A stretch of 64,000 nt of DNA. It comes from Niebla homalea (lineage: Eukaryota; Ascomycota; Lecanoromycetes; Lecanorales; Ramalinaceae). The position numbers were made by a program, and so were the translations under genes. The notes under the pieces are model-generated. The model did not search any database. It was given only the letters and a program-made list of their open reading frames with translations, and was not told the origin of the DNA. The stretch covers positions 1 to 64,000 of the forward strand of contig JAHGAU010000043.1 of the NCBI GenBank assembly GCA_019925105.1, given 5' to 3'. Of the stretch, positions 11,235 to 20,816 are shown in pieces (positions within the stretch are counted from its first letter, which is position 1; each line of letters begins with the position of its first letter).

Positions 11235-12394
11235 TCAATAAACCAACCGATTCCTCCTCTCTAAATGCTCCAACGAGCTAATCTCCTCATACCGCGCCGT
11301 CCTCCCCTCACTCACAAAGCCCGGAATCACACACGCCGACGTCTCCTCACTGGGCCGACAGAAAAACACAAGCGAATACCGATCCGGAAGCACGCAGTCA
11401 TCGTCATCGTCATCCTCCCCCACCGCATCATCATCGGCACTGTGGAACTGTCTCGGCACGGAAACCCGGTGCAGTCCCGCCTTCAACTCATCGTTCGTCC
11501 ACCGCTGCAATATATCCGCCACCGCGACGATGAGATCGTCCGGCTCGTCGCTGGTAACAGGGACATACGCGCCAGGGTTACGACGGTCTTCGAATTCGAG
11601 CCCGCCCGCACTATCTTGAAATAAAAGACTAATGCTACCGAAATCCGTGTGCGGCCATATTCGACGGGTGTTCTTTTTGAGGAGCTCGTGTTTCGAGATG
11701 GCTGGGTAGTGGTTTAGGCGCAGCTCGCCGACGTTGGGGAGGGCGCGCGAGAGGAGGCTGTTGGGGGGGAGGTTGAGACCGAGTTCGAGGGCGGAGAAGA
11801 TGGTGGTGGAGGTATGTTGGAAGAGGGTATAGCAGGCTTCGATGTGTTGGCGGAAGGTGGGGAGGGTTTCTTCGGCGATCCATTGATTTGGGTAGCGGGT
11901 GCCGGTGAGGGGACCGACGTTTAGGGATTCCTGCATGCGAGTTTAATATGGATGTCGATGATTTTTCCGGGGGCCATAGCTCGTACGAGTGCGTCTTTGG
12001 CGTCTGGGATCCCTTCGTTGCCGGGGTAGAGCTTGGAGGATTTCTCTTGGTCGCTGCTGTTGAAGCCTCTTACTGGGCCTGACCCACCTTTGTGGATACA
12101 AGACATTTTGTCCGCTACTGGTAGCTCGAAGAATCGCTGTTGCTTTGACATCGAAATCAGTTAGTAAGTATGCCAATCACTACCAAGTCTGACCGGATTC
12201 CAGAATCTCTCGAAGCCAAAGGTTGATCTTACCCAGCTAAAGAACTCAAGCACTTGCTCGCGAGAGATGCCATGATTCCAAAGCTTAACAAATCCGTCCT
12301 GACCCAGACGATGCACCAAGTCCGAAGCGAAATGCGAGCGATCCTGCGCAGAGCCGTGGATATACAAAGATGCGTCCAATGCAGCGGTAGCCAT
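11235..12394 (-). CDS. 2-oxoglutarate/Fe(II) dioxygenase, isopenicillin N synthase-like
   Basis: Three exons join in phase: 12394-12233, 12142-11987 and 11930-11235 (337 residues, the usual size). Intron 1 has GTAAGA and a TACTAACTGA branch region; intron 2 (56 nt) starts GTACGA and ends GCATGCAG. The N-terminal half is a DIOX_N-type domain (FVKLWNHGISREQVLEFFSW, then RFFELPVADK and GFNSSDQEK). The catalytic core has the iron-binding HTD (WPHTDFGSISLLFQ), the distal His (GLHRVSVP) and the 2-oxoglutarate-binding Arg-x-Ser (DRYSLVFFCRPS). These enzymes use Fe(II), O2 and 2-oxoglutarate to oxidise small molecules; the substrate cannot be told. An Asp-run insertion (GEDDDDDDC) lies between the distal His and the RxS motif and is probably a surface loop. 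Every key residue is present and the gene appears intact. Confidence 0.92.
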
Positions 12395-13285
12395 GATGAT
12401 TCTCGAATATCTTGAAATCGCGTCCGTCGTGAAGATGAGGACTTGTGATTAATGATGAGGAAGTCAGAACCTACGACAGGAGGTCATGGGCAACGTCAGA
12501 CATCTTCTACCGCTGGCCGATTGGCCTCACATATCGGTAACAACGCTATTCGATGATACCTGCCTAGTATCGCTCGAGAAGCAAGCGGTGTGGAGGGCAA
12601 CTTCCAATGGCATCCTAACGTACGCTCATCGACAGCACATCGAGTGGTGTGCAACCTCTGCAACTGGCCTATCGTATCTTGATTGACAATGTATCTTGAA
12701 GGGTGTAGATGGTTGCATCCGATCACACAGGGAGATGATGAGGCAATGCAATGCAGTGCATCGCAATCATAGGGGTATGAGCACCTTCCTCATTGGGCGT
12801 TGCTGCATCACACCTACATGCAGATCCTACTGTGTCCACGTTCCACGCCATGGCGTGATGCGGGCATGTGGCATGATCTACGGCGAATTGATTGCGCACG
12901 GTCGTCTTCAAGCTTGTGTGCTTCCTACGGTAATATCTCAGCTTGTCGCAAACACTGCCAATTCTGAGCTGCTGCTTCAGCTTGCCTTGTTTGCGTTGAC
13001 TGACTTCGCCGTTTCAATCAAGGTTCGCGGTTCGGTTTGTCGTCTGAATCCCGCCTTTACGCTTGAGGTGCGGGAATGCCGCTACGCTGCTTATCATACA
13101 GAAATTTCTTCAATTAGAAGAAGTGTGGTGAGTGGCCTTTGGAGTGGCTTTTGGAGTGGATGAAGACCACAAATATTTGCCCGAGGAGCAAATTCAGGCG
13201 GAAACTGAATGCTTTTTTTTGAAGCCCCTGGAGAGTTGCCATTAAAGCGTTTCACCAGCCTATATTACCCTTCGTGCGTTTTATA
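12395..13285. other. Intergenic region, no gene recognised
   Basis: Between the start of the oxygenase gene and the 3' end of the transporter gene. A 155-codon plus-strand frame (12696-13163) has irregular composition, no homology I recognise and an overlapping antisense frame; I treat it as chance. The oxygenase promoter should lie in about the first 300 bp. Confidence 0.45.
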
Positions 13286-14884
13286 TCATACCCGTTCCAG
13301 CTGAAAAAGCCTCCTGGACACCATCTTAGCGTGACCCAGTCGGCTGCCCGACTGCTTGACCGCGCGATCGGTGCACCGCTCCCCACCACCCTCTTCAAGC
13401 TCATGTCCCCGCTCACACTTGGCGACGGCCTCTTTCTCAGTCTGGTTGATCTTCCATCCTCGCAGGAACAGGTTGCAGATGGATGCCCCAATGAACATGA
13501 AGCCCGTAAAGATCTGCACATCGAGGTAGATGTCGCCGGTCGAGCGTCGCATTGCTAGACCGATGGGCTCCGCAACTTTGAGACAAGGTGTTAGCCAGGT
13601 CTACAGCGGAGATAGGGGTCGATTACACTTACAGGTGGTGGGTGGGACCATGCAGAAAAGGACCACGGCAAGTGTGCTTGGTACTTCTGAGAGTCCTGCG
13701 ACATCTGCCCCAACTGGAGCGACTGTCGCCCAGAAAGTCCCGCAGAGCGTGCCTGCTAGGATGGCGAAGAAGCACAGTACACCGAACCCCTTCGCGAAGA
13801 TCCAGATGACAAGGCAGGCTACACCACAAAGTCCTGTCGTCACTGTCGCCATGTTAATCCTCCCCAAGGTATCACTTAGGTATCCGGTGAAAGGCCTGCC
13901 GATTAGAATCCCAAGATTGATCAGCGCACCCACGATAGAGCCCTGATGAGCGTTAAGCCCAATGCGATGTGCGTAGTTCGGTAAGGAGTATAATAAGATT
14001 GTATATCCAAGCTCGCTCAAACATCCCCACCCAACAATCAACCAGATCTCTTGACGCTTAAGAAGCTTGTAGTTAAATGCCGCCTGGTTCGGTCTCTGCA
14101 GCTGGTTACGGTCGTGGATGAGGGCGATGGCGACAAAGTTCGCGACGAAAGCGCAAATGGCCAGGATGCGGAAGGTCAATGGGGGGCCCGAACCCTCCAG
14201 CATCGCGCTGATCGCCAGGCTATATACGAGTCCGCCGAAAGGGGCGCCGGCAGCGGAGATGCCGTTGGCGAGGCTCCTTCGCTTCGAAAACCACTGTGGT
14301 ATGATATTTGAGGATCCAACATAGAGGAAGCCCAAGCCCCAGCCGAAGCAGATCCCTTGGCTGAGATACAGGTGCCAGATCTGGGTTGCGAAGGAGGCGC
14401 CGATGAATGAGATTGTTATGCAGACCAGTCCGATCGAGAGCGTTGGACGGGTGCCCCATATGCGGGAACTGGTGTTAATGGCGGGCGTGATGGCGAGAGA
14501 CATCGACGTGGATAGGCCGCCGATCAATGCATAATCTAGGGCGGTAGCCCCTGGGTAAAGGTCCCGTGAGAGGAAGAAATCGAGGAAGACGCCGTATGCC
14601 TTGTTGAGTCCAAGTCAGCTGCAGGTCGATCTCTCACTTTGCTGGGGACGGGTGCCACTCACGAAGTTGAGACCCCACGTGTGGGCATTGATCAAAAAGA
14701 CGCATACGACACATACCCAGCCGTAGCCTCCGTTCGGAGGTACGTATACTCCTTCGTCGGCGTGTGTCGGGCTCGTATCGTTGACAGGTATGCGGAATTC
14801 GACGCTGGGACGGGGAGATGCAAGCTCCATGTCCATGGTCGTCTGGGCCCTCGCCATCGCGATCCGTGTCCCACGTAGAGCCAT
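13286..14884 (-). CDS. MFS permease, monocarboxylate transporter-like
   Basis: Exons 14884-14663, 14599-13633 and 13575-13286 join in phase to about 492 residues, the family's normal size. Later in-frame ATGs, for example at 14833, could also be starts. The cytosolic N-terminus leads into PPNGGYGWVCVVCVFLINAH, the [D/N]GGYGW signature of TM1 in MCT-type fungal permeases. Then follow AYGVFLDFFLSRDLYPGATA, the GGLSTS helix, WGTRPTLSIG, a long loop after TM6 (HDRNQLQRPNQ) and GRPFTGYLSDTLGRINMATV, the conserved MFS loop between TM8 and TM9. The last exon supplies FAEPIGLAMRR and the terminal helices before a charged tail. Fungal members move monocarboxylates, riboflavin or other small solutes across the plasma membrane; the substrate here is unknown. 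Intron 2 has GTAAGT and a GGCTAACAC branch. The gene looks intact. Confidence 0.9.
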
Positions 14885-15474
14885 GGCTTCTTGATCCCAA
14901 GGCAGCTGCTTTGCTGATGACGGTGTACGATGAGAAGAACAAGCTTTATGACGGTCTCATGGCTGGTGTGGCTGGTGGCAAAAAAAGCTTACTCATTTTT
15001 CCGACCCACTTATAAGATCCCGCTTGTAATACTTTCCGAGCTGGAGATTCTTCGGCCTCGTGAGGTCGTAGCTGATGGCGAATAGTTGAAAGATGTTTCT
15101 GTGGTTACATCCCGCCGCCATATACCGGAGAAGGAGTGAGCATCGATGGCGGTGCGTGTGTCAAGTGCCGCAATTCTGCAACCTCGCGGCGCCAAAATCG
15201 AATCTTTCCCCGTCATAACTCACTGGTGTGATCAAGACATTCACAATTCCTGGATCCTGCGACCATCAGCCTCGTTCTTTGATTGGAGACAATATCCGAT
15301 GACGGAATGGTGACGCTCGGATGTTGACGAAAGTAAGCTTACGTGAGACGGTCCGCCAGCCCCATGGAGACTCAATCTCCCCGCGAATCCAGCTCCACTG
15401 CACCACATTTCACATCCCATCAGTATCATTAGGCCCGACTCCTGGCTCATTACACGTGTCATCACGTCTGGAGG
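14885..15474. other. Intergenic region upstream of the transporter
   Basis: About 590 bp between two minus-strand genes (transporter start and carrier end). Short frames on both strands show no coding character. It contains a poly-A tract (AAAAAAGC near 14981) and should carry the transporter promoter and the carrier terminator. Confidence 0.4.
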
Positions 15475-16506
15475 CTAGAAAGAACCCAGGGCCAGCCGCA
15501 TCGACTCCCAGGCCAACGTGGCTGCTGCGTTCGCCGGCAACGACCGGAGCAATGCTGGCACAAGGCCCGGAAAGAATGCCCTCACTCCTCTACGGCCATA
15601 CAGATACCTGACGACCTCTCTGATCGTTTGTCCGCCCTCGACAGCCTGCAGTCGGCTCTTGACAGCGTCGATCGGGAACAGCGGTATCAACATGATAAAA
15701 CCCGCGCTCGCACCCGCACCGCCCACTGCCAATAAACTCAAGGAGCTGTCGACGCCGTCTTGTTGGGGGCTGAACCGCCGCTTGCAATACTCATAGGTTG
15801 CAAAGTACGCAGCGCTGTCAGGTGCATCTCTCACGAATGTCACAAGGCTTCCCCGATACACGGACCGGATACCGCCTGTTCGGTACAAACGCTGCAGGAT
15901 GCTCACACCGCTCAGTGATTTCTCGTGATGCTTACTACCGGGAGAATGTCGTACTTGAGTCTGCAGAAGGATTTTCAGACGCTCGAAGGGGGCACTGACG
16001 AGCGTCATAGGCACAGCAGAGAAGAGCCCAGCAGCGAAAAATTGAGCCGTGGAGAACTCCGAAGGGCATGTGCTGGGGGACAGCTTCTGTCCTACAACCT
16101 TGCCCACATCGTAGCCCCAGAAAGACACGGCATCTAATGGAATACTGTCAGTAGGGATCATTGACGAGAGTTAATGTCAAAGTCGAAGGGTATGTTACAG
16201 ATTGGTGTGACACCCATCAGCGGGGCGGAGACGCCGGCGTAGATACCCTGCTACCTTAGTTGAGCTGGGCGCCATCGAGTTTGAGACTACCCTAAACCTG
16301 CTCTCACGAGCCGAGGCGCCTTTCAAGATATCCAAAGCACTCTTACAGCTCGCTGCACGATCCGCTGTCTGCAATCGAACCTTGACCAAGTCGAAAGGGT
16401 GGCCCACCAAAACGGAACCAATGCCCCCCGCAGCGCCAGCGGCAAGGGAGCGGAACCCAGGGAAAGAAGGGGTTACCAAGATCGGAGTCTCACTCTGTGA
16501 AGGCAT
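15475..16506 (-). CDS. Mitochondrial carrier (SLC25), carnitine/acylcarnitine carrier-like
   Basis: Exons 16506-16291, 16247-16199 and 16133-15475 join in phase to 307 residues, the normal length of six-helix mitochondrial carriers. The three Px[DE]xx[KR] repeat signatures are visible: GHPFDLVKVRLQT (repeat 1), PFERLKILLQTQ (repeat 2) and PIDAVKSRLQ (repeat 3). GIYAGVSAPLMGVTPI, AVSFWGYDVGK and FFPGLVPALLRSLPANAA match the pattern of fungal carnitine/acylcarnitine carriers, which exchange acylcarnitine for carnitine across the inner membrane. The substrate is inferred from these segments only; another carrier of the same subgroup is possible. Intron 1 is short (43 nt) with a CAACTAAGG branch; intron 2 ends CCATTAG. 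A trimethyllysine dioxygenase gene, first step of carnitine synthesis, lies about 2 kb away on the other strand. Confidence 0.88.
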
Positions 16507-17639
16507 TTGCTGCTTCCAGATTCAGTGCGCGAAGTCTATCGGTGAGACATAGAGGACGTTCAGCGATTGTGGCTAGATCTAGACAATCCCTACCTCTTTT
16601 AGCAAGGAACGGCACTGATGTAGCAACTTTGGGCGAGCAAGATCAAGCTCGCTACGATACAAAATGACACCACTCTTTCAACCTCCACCAATAACGGCAA
16701 CGGTACCGGCACGAACTATGACAATCTCGCCAACACTCTGTCTCCCGCATCCGTCTTCTGCACCCGTCCAGGTGTGGATGGATAGCGCGACCACAGAGTG
16801 CCCATCCCAGAAATTCTCCACCTCGACATTGCTGCATGCATACGCCAAGGGTGTTGATCCACCTGTTCATGCACGACCTGTCCATTGATGCATCCACTCC
16901 CATGGTGATATTCGCATTGTAACATCGATATCCGAGGTGGACAGCAGAGTCAGCCAACCATTGCTCAGGCTGTCGAAGTAGGTGGGTTGCACCCTCGGCA
17001 GTGGGCGGGGAAGCCGGGGACGAGGGAACCGGCGGCAGACTGTGTGGGTGGGTGGGTGGGTCTAATATCCAGCTCGATTGCTCCGGGTGGCCCTGGTGAC
17101 GCAAAAACGCCGGCGTTTTTCTTAGAATGGTGGTATGACAGCTGCGCTGATAGGACCGCTTGCCCATGAATACGAATGAAGAAGGATGGGACATGACGTC
17201 AGGACAGGAGCCACATATTTCCCATTCGATGCCATGATCCGGTAAATGATGGCTAGTCTGTTTTCAATACGATGGCTGCTGTTTCCTTCGTATATGCGTC
17301 CACACGGCTGCACTCACGGCAAGCTCAGAGCAGATCGCGGGCGATTGGCATGTCCGGATCGCTCCACATGACATGCATGTCACCCCACAAAATACAATGC
17401 TGTGATGTGATAATCCCCTGCATATGTTGCAATATGTCGAGGACTAGAACCATGCACATCTGGTGAAGGAGGAAGTCCGTGACCGGCATTGACGAAGCAA
17501 ATGGGTGTAGGGAAGACCACCACCTACTTCTTCGGACGCTCCCCTGACACAGGAGGCCGCTTACACTGGCACCACTAAGACCCACACCGACCCACGTACC
17601 TGAATCTTCACAAATTCCGCTCCAAACTCACCCACCACT
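16507..17639. other. Divergent intergenic region with a short TGGG repeat
   Basis: About 1.1 kb between the divergent carrier (-) and SET (+) genes, so both promoters should lie here. A small microsatellite, (TGGG)4, is at about 17044-17060. The 180-codon minus-strand frame at 16652-17194 is Cys/His/Trp-rich, has overlapping frames and resembles nothing I know; I do not call it. Confidence 0.5.
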
Positions 17640-18175
17640 ATGACCGCCGCCATGGCCCTCACCCAGCAAGAACCCTCCACCTTCACCGTCCCCCCATGGG
17701 TCGCCCCCGACACCCTCTCCCTCCTCCAAGTAAACGCTGGCACCGGTCCCTTCAGCTCCTCCACCGTCTCCAAAATCAGCCTCCCCGCCGGCGCCCTCTT
17801 CGCCCACATCACAACGGCCACACACACCCCTCACCAAACCTACTCCTCCGTCCAAGTCGGTCCCAACGCGCACATCGAGCTCAACTCCGACCTTGTTTTC
17901 ATCAACCATAGCTGCGACCCTAGCCTGGAGTTTGATATGAAAAGGTTTGAGGTCAGGTTTGTGAGCGGGAGGACGCTGAGGAAGGGGGATGAGTTGAGTC
18001 TCTTCTATCCGAGTACGGAGTGGAGGATGGCGCATGTGGGTGTGGGAAGGAGAGGGGGGTTTGTTTGGGGTTTGTTGAGGGGGCTGAGGGATTGGGGGAT
18101 GAAGTTTTGAGTCGTTATTGGCTGAATGACCACGTTGAGGGACTGGTGAGGGCTCGAGGAATGGGGCAGCGTTGA
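17640..18175 (+). pseudogene. Small SET-domain protein gene, frameshifted before the post-SET cysteines
   Basis: From ATG 17640 the protein opens MTAAMALTQQEPSTF and shows the end of a SET domain: ELNSDLVFINHSCDPSLEFD (the NHSCDP motif), then LRKGDELSLFYPSTEWRM. In the first frame it runs into Gly/Arg/Trp-rich sequence and stops at 18110 (156 residues). In another frame, directly after TEWRMA, the sequence reads CGCGKERGVCLGFVEGAEGL and continues to a stop at 18173-18175. That is the expected Cys-rich post-SET segment and C-terminal helix of this fungal family, which usually has a few more residues between the Met and the first Cys. A loss of about 10 nt near 18028-18032 explains both facts. 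SET proteins methylate lysines; this short fungal type has unknown targets. No intron fits the shift, so it is a pseudogene or an assembly error. Confidence 0.65.
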
Positions 18176-18514
18176 ATCAAGCAACGCTGCAAAAGCGTGC
18201 TCATGCGGAGAGCGTTACGGATTAGGTCTTGTAGAATGTAAAGTCTCAACAACAGCTTGCAATTGACGTCAGACGTAAGCAGTGTTAGCGGTGACCATTG
18301 TCCTGCTTCTGCTATAGCCGGTTCCGGCCAGCCCAGCATGTAAAAGTCCTCGAGTAGCATTATCCAAACTATTCGGTTATCCAATCTTCAATCTCGAGTA
18401 GCGCTCTGGGTCCCTTTTCGCTATTTTGCTAGCTAGTACGCAGCCCCGCCCCCGCATTTCTTCTAATTCCCCACATCAAAGGCAGACCCTTCTCTTCTCC
18501 ACTCGTACACCAAC
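18176..18514. other. Short intergenic region between SET gene and trimethyllysine dioxygenase
   Basis: Roughly 340 bp upstream of the dioxygenase start. CT-rich sequence (TCTTCTAATTCC, CCTTCTCTTCTCC) lies just before ATG 18515, as is common at fungal promoters. Nothing else is evident. Confidence 0.4.
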
Positions 18515-20439
18515 ATGCTCATGAATCCAGCAGCTCGGAAGGCTCTGCCTAGCCTTGCAAAGGTGCCTACGACCCTACTCCGAAGATTCCACCCCCACTC
18601 GTATCGCACACAGAAGGTATGACGGGAAAGCAGGTTATCACTGCAGAACATATACCAATGCCTCTGGATTCTAACATAAGACAGTCTACGCACCTCAGAC
18701 CTCGCAGCCTAAGCAAGGATTACATCCATTCAGTCATCCACACACATGCGATGGCAAGCCTACATCGTCCTCTCCTCAACCACCAAGACAGTAGCTCCAT
18801 CTTTCTTTTGTTCCCGGACGGGGTGAAGTCCAAATTGTGAGACTGCTGCCCCCTGCTCAGCATCCGCTTCGCAAGTCGTTGATAGTCGTCCCATCTGAAC
18901 AGAAGTCTCTTCTTTCTAAGGTAGGAGCGGCCCAGTGCAGAATCAACGCAACACCGTGGATGACACGGTGCAAAGGGATCACTGCGCGTGCACAGAGTGT
19001 CGCCATCCGGATACTCAGCAGCGTTTGGTGGATACGTTCTCAGTAGGCAGACCCATTTCTCGGCGTTTGGCCATCACACGCTTTGTCACTTATGCTCTAG
19101 TAAGATCCCAGAGACAATATCTGCAAGCCAGGTTAATCAGACGGAAGCCGGCATCTCTATAACCTGTATGTGGCATTGCAAACATCCTGCAGGACTTGAT
19201 TGACAGCACTTAGGGGCAAACGATGGCCACCGGAGCTTCTACAGCTGGGACTGGCTCCAAGCTAGGAATGGAAGTCAGGAATTTGAAACGGAGTCAGTCT
19301 CACGAAGTTGGTTATTGCTTACTTCGTACTCATATTCATAGTTTGTCTCTATGGGATGCCCAAATACATACAGAGCCTCCCACTATGGACTACGAGGCGA
19401 TTATGGGATCTGATGAAGGAGTTAAGCAGTGGACGTCTCTGATCGTAAGGCACGGCGTAGGCAATCTCCAAAGCCAAAAATACTCACAGAGAGCCGTCTA
19501 GTGGAAATGGGGCTTCTCCTTCGTCGACGGATGCCCCGTCAGTGGCGAAGCCACCCAAGCTCTCATCGAACGCATAGCTTTCATCCGCCCCACCCACTAC
19601 GGTATCTTGCCTCCTATTCCCATCCCCATCCCCAACCTGCACCTCTCTTGCAGAACGACGATTAACGCATCAGGATCCCCAGGCGGCTTCTGGCACTTCA
19701 CCGCCGACCTAGCCTCAAAAGACAGCGCCTACACCTCCCTCGCTCTGGGCGCGCACACAGACACAACCTACTTCACCGACCCCGCCGGCCTCCAAACCTT
19801 CCACCTCCTCTCGCACACGCAAGGCACAGGTGGCGCATCGCTCCTCGTCGACGGCTTCAACGCGGCCGCCATCCTGCAACGAGAGGACCCGGACGCGTAT
19901 GCGACGCTCTGTCGAGTCAAGATTCGCGGTCATGCGAGCGGGAACGAGCATGTCAAGTTCTTGACTGAGGAGGCGTATCCCGTGCTCGTGACGGCGGATG
20001 GGGACGGGAAGAAGGTGAGGCAGGTGAGGTGGAATAATGATGATAGGGCGAGTATGGAGGTGGGGGATCCGGATGAGGTGAAGAGATGGTATGATGCGGC
20101 GCGCAAGTGGGTGGGTATCTTGAGGAGACCGGAGTTGGAGTATTGGGAGCAGTTGAGGCCGGGGAGACCGTTGAGTATGGGACTCCCCTATCCTCCCTGA
20201 GAGGGATGCGGCGTTTTGATTGTGGCGTTGCTGATAAAAGCTAGTTTTCGACAACTGGAGGGTGCTGCATAGACGATCTGCTTTCAGCGGTCAACGTGAA
20301 ATGTGCGGAGGTTACAGTCAGTCCTGCTCGCGTTATCTGTAATCGAAGAACGCTGACTTGAACAGCGAACATAGATGACTTTATATCGAGGTGGAAGACT
20401 TTGAATTTCTCGCGTGACAGGATCAAAAATAGCGTATAG
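18515..20439 (+). CDS. Trimethyllysine dioxygenase (carnitine synthesis, step 1), two doubtful junctions
   Basis: A multi-exon member of the gamma-butyrobetaine/trimethyllysine dioxygenase family, which hydroxylates N-epsilon-trimethyllysine using Fe(II), O2 and 2-oxoglutarate. Exon 1 (18515-18616) encodes an Arg/Lys-rich, acid-free start (MLMNPAARKALPSLAKVPTT), a mitochondrial presequence. Others: 18685-18836; one ending 19042 with DHCACTECRHPDTQQRLVDT; 19105-19165; 19214 to about 19273; one ending 19444 (PPTMDYEAIMGSDEGV); 19502-19601; 19683-20174 (iron ligands in LGAHTDTTYFTDPAGLQ); 20245-20316 (distal His in FDNWRVLHRRSAFSGQ); 20366-20439 (NIDDFISRWKTLNF). The last exons join in perfect phase, so the C-terminus is complete. 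Two places are unclear. Near 18957-18976 a WM...RD match to WLRD is split by 11 nt, although a GTGAGA intron (18837-18975) would stay in frame without W-L-R. Near 19274-19307 only a 34-nt intron restores the frame. The family's HGR is HRR here. The gene may be mildly damaged. Confidence 0.82.
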
Positions 20440-20540
20440 ATTAAAAAGTTAATATTCATATATAATAAGCAAGATACTGCTCTTGATTTTAATTTTGACC
20501 CCTCTGGTGAGCCCATGTGATTGTAAAGCAATAGCATCTG
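20440..20540. other. 3' flank of the dioxygenase gene up to Copia A
   Basis: About 100 bp with AT-rich stretches (AAAAAGTTAATATTCATATATAATAAG) that could serve as polyadenylation signals for the preceding plus-strand gene. It ends at the ATCTG target duplication. Confidence 0.4.
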
Positions 20541-20816
20541 TAATGCAATATGCGCAAATGGGTGCAGGGTGCAGGGGAAGGGTGAGTAAGCCGAATCACT
20601 TGTATTGAGTCTACCACTATGCTTGTTTAATTATACTGTGATAACGACCGTATTTATATCCATCCCAAGGACCGTTTAATAACCGTATACTCACCGCACT
20701 TTATATACCGGTATACCTATAATATTATTAATAAAAGGCCGTTTAATAGGCTTTTATACGATAGGGTTTCCAATATAAAGGCTGCTAAGATAACCGCGGA
20801 ATACCCTTATATATTA
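20541..20816 (-). repeat. Copia A left (3') LTR
   Basis: 276 bp, starting TAATGCAATATGCGCAAATG and ending CCCTTATATATTA. It matches the right LTR base for base apart from C/T and G/A changes. The first 100 bp keep many CpA/TpG sites; the remainder is RIP-altered. It begins about 100 bp after the stop of the trimethyllysine dioxygenase gene. Confidence 0.93.

Noticed and set aside
12696..13163. 155-codon plus-strand frame
   Set aside because: No recognisable domain, irregular composition and an antisense frame over the same DNA.
16652..17194. 180-codon minus-strand frame in the divergent intergenic region
   Set aside because: Odd Cys/His/Trp-rich composition with overlapping frames on both strands; reads as chance.
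19683..20200. Trimethyllysine dioxygenase truncated at 20200 without its distal iron-binding His
   Set aside because: Two further exons (20245-20316 and 20366-20439) join in perfect phase and supply NWRVLH and the normal C-terminus.
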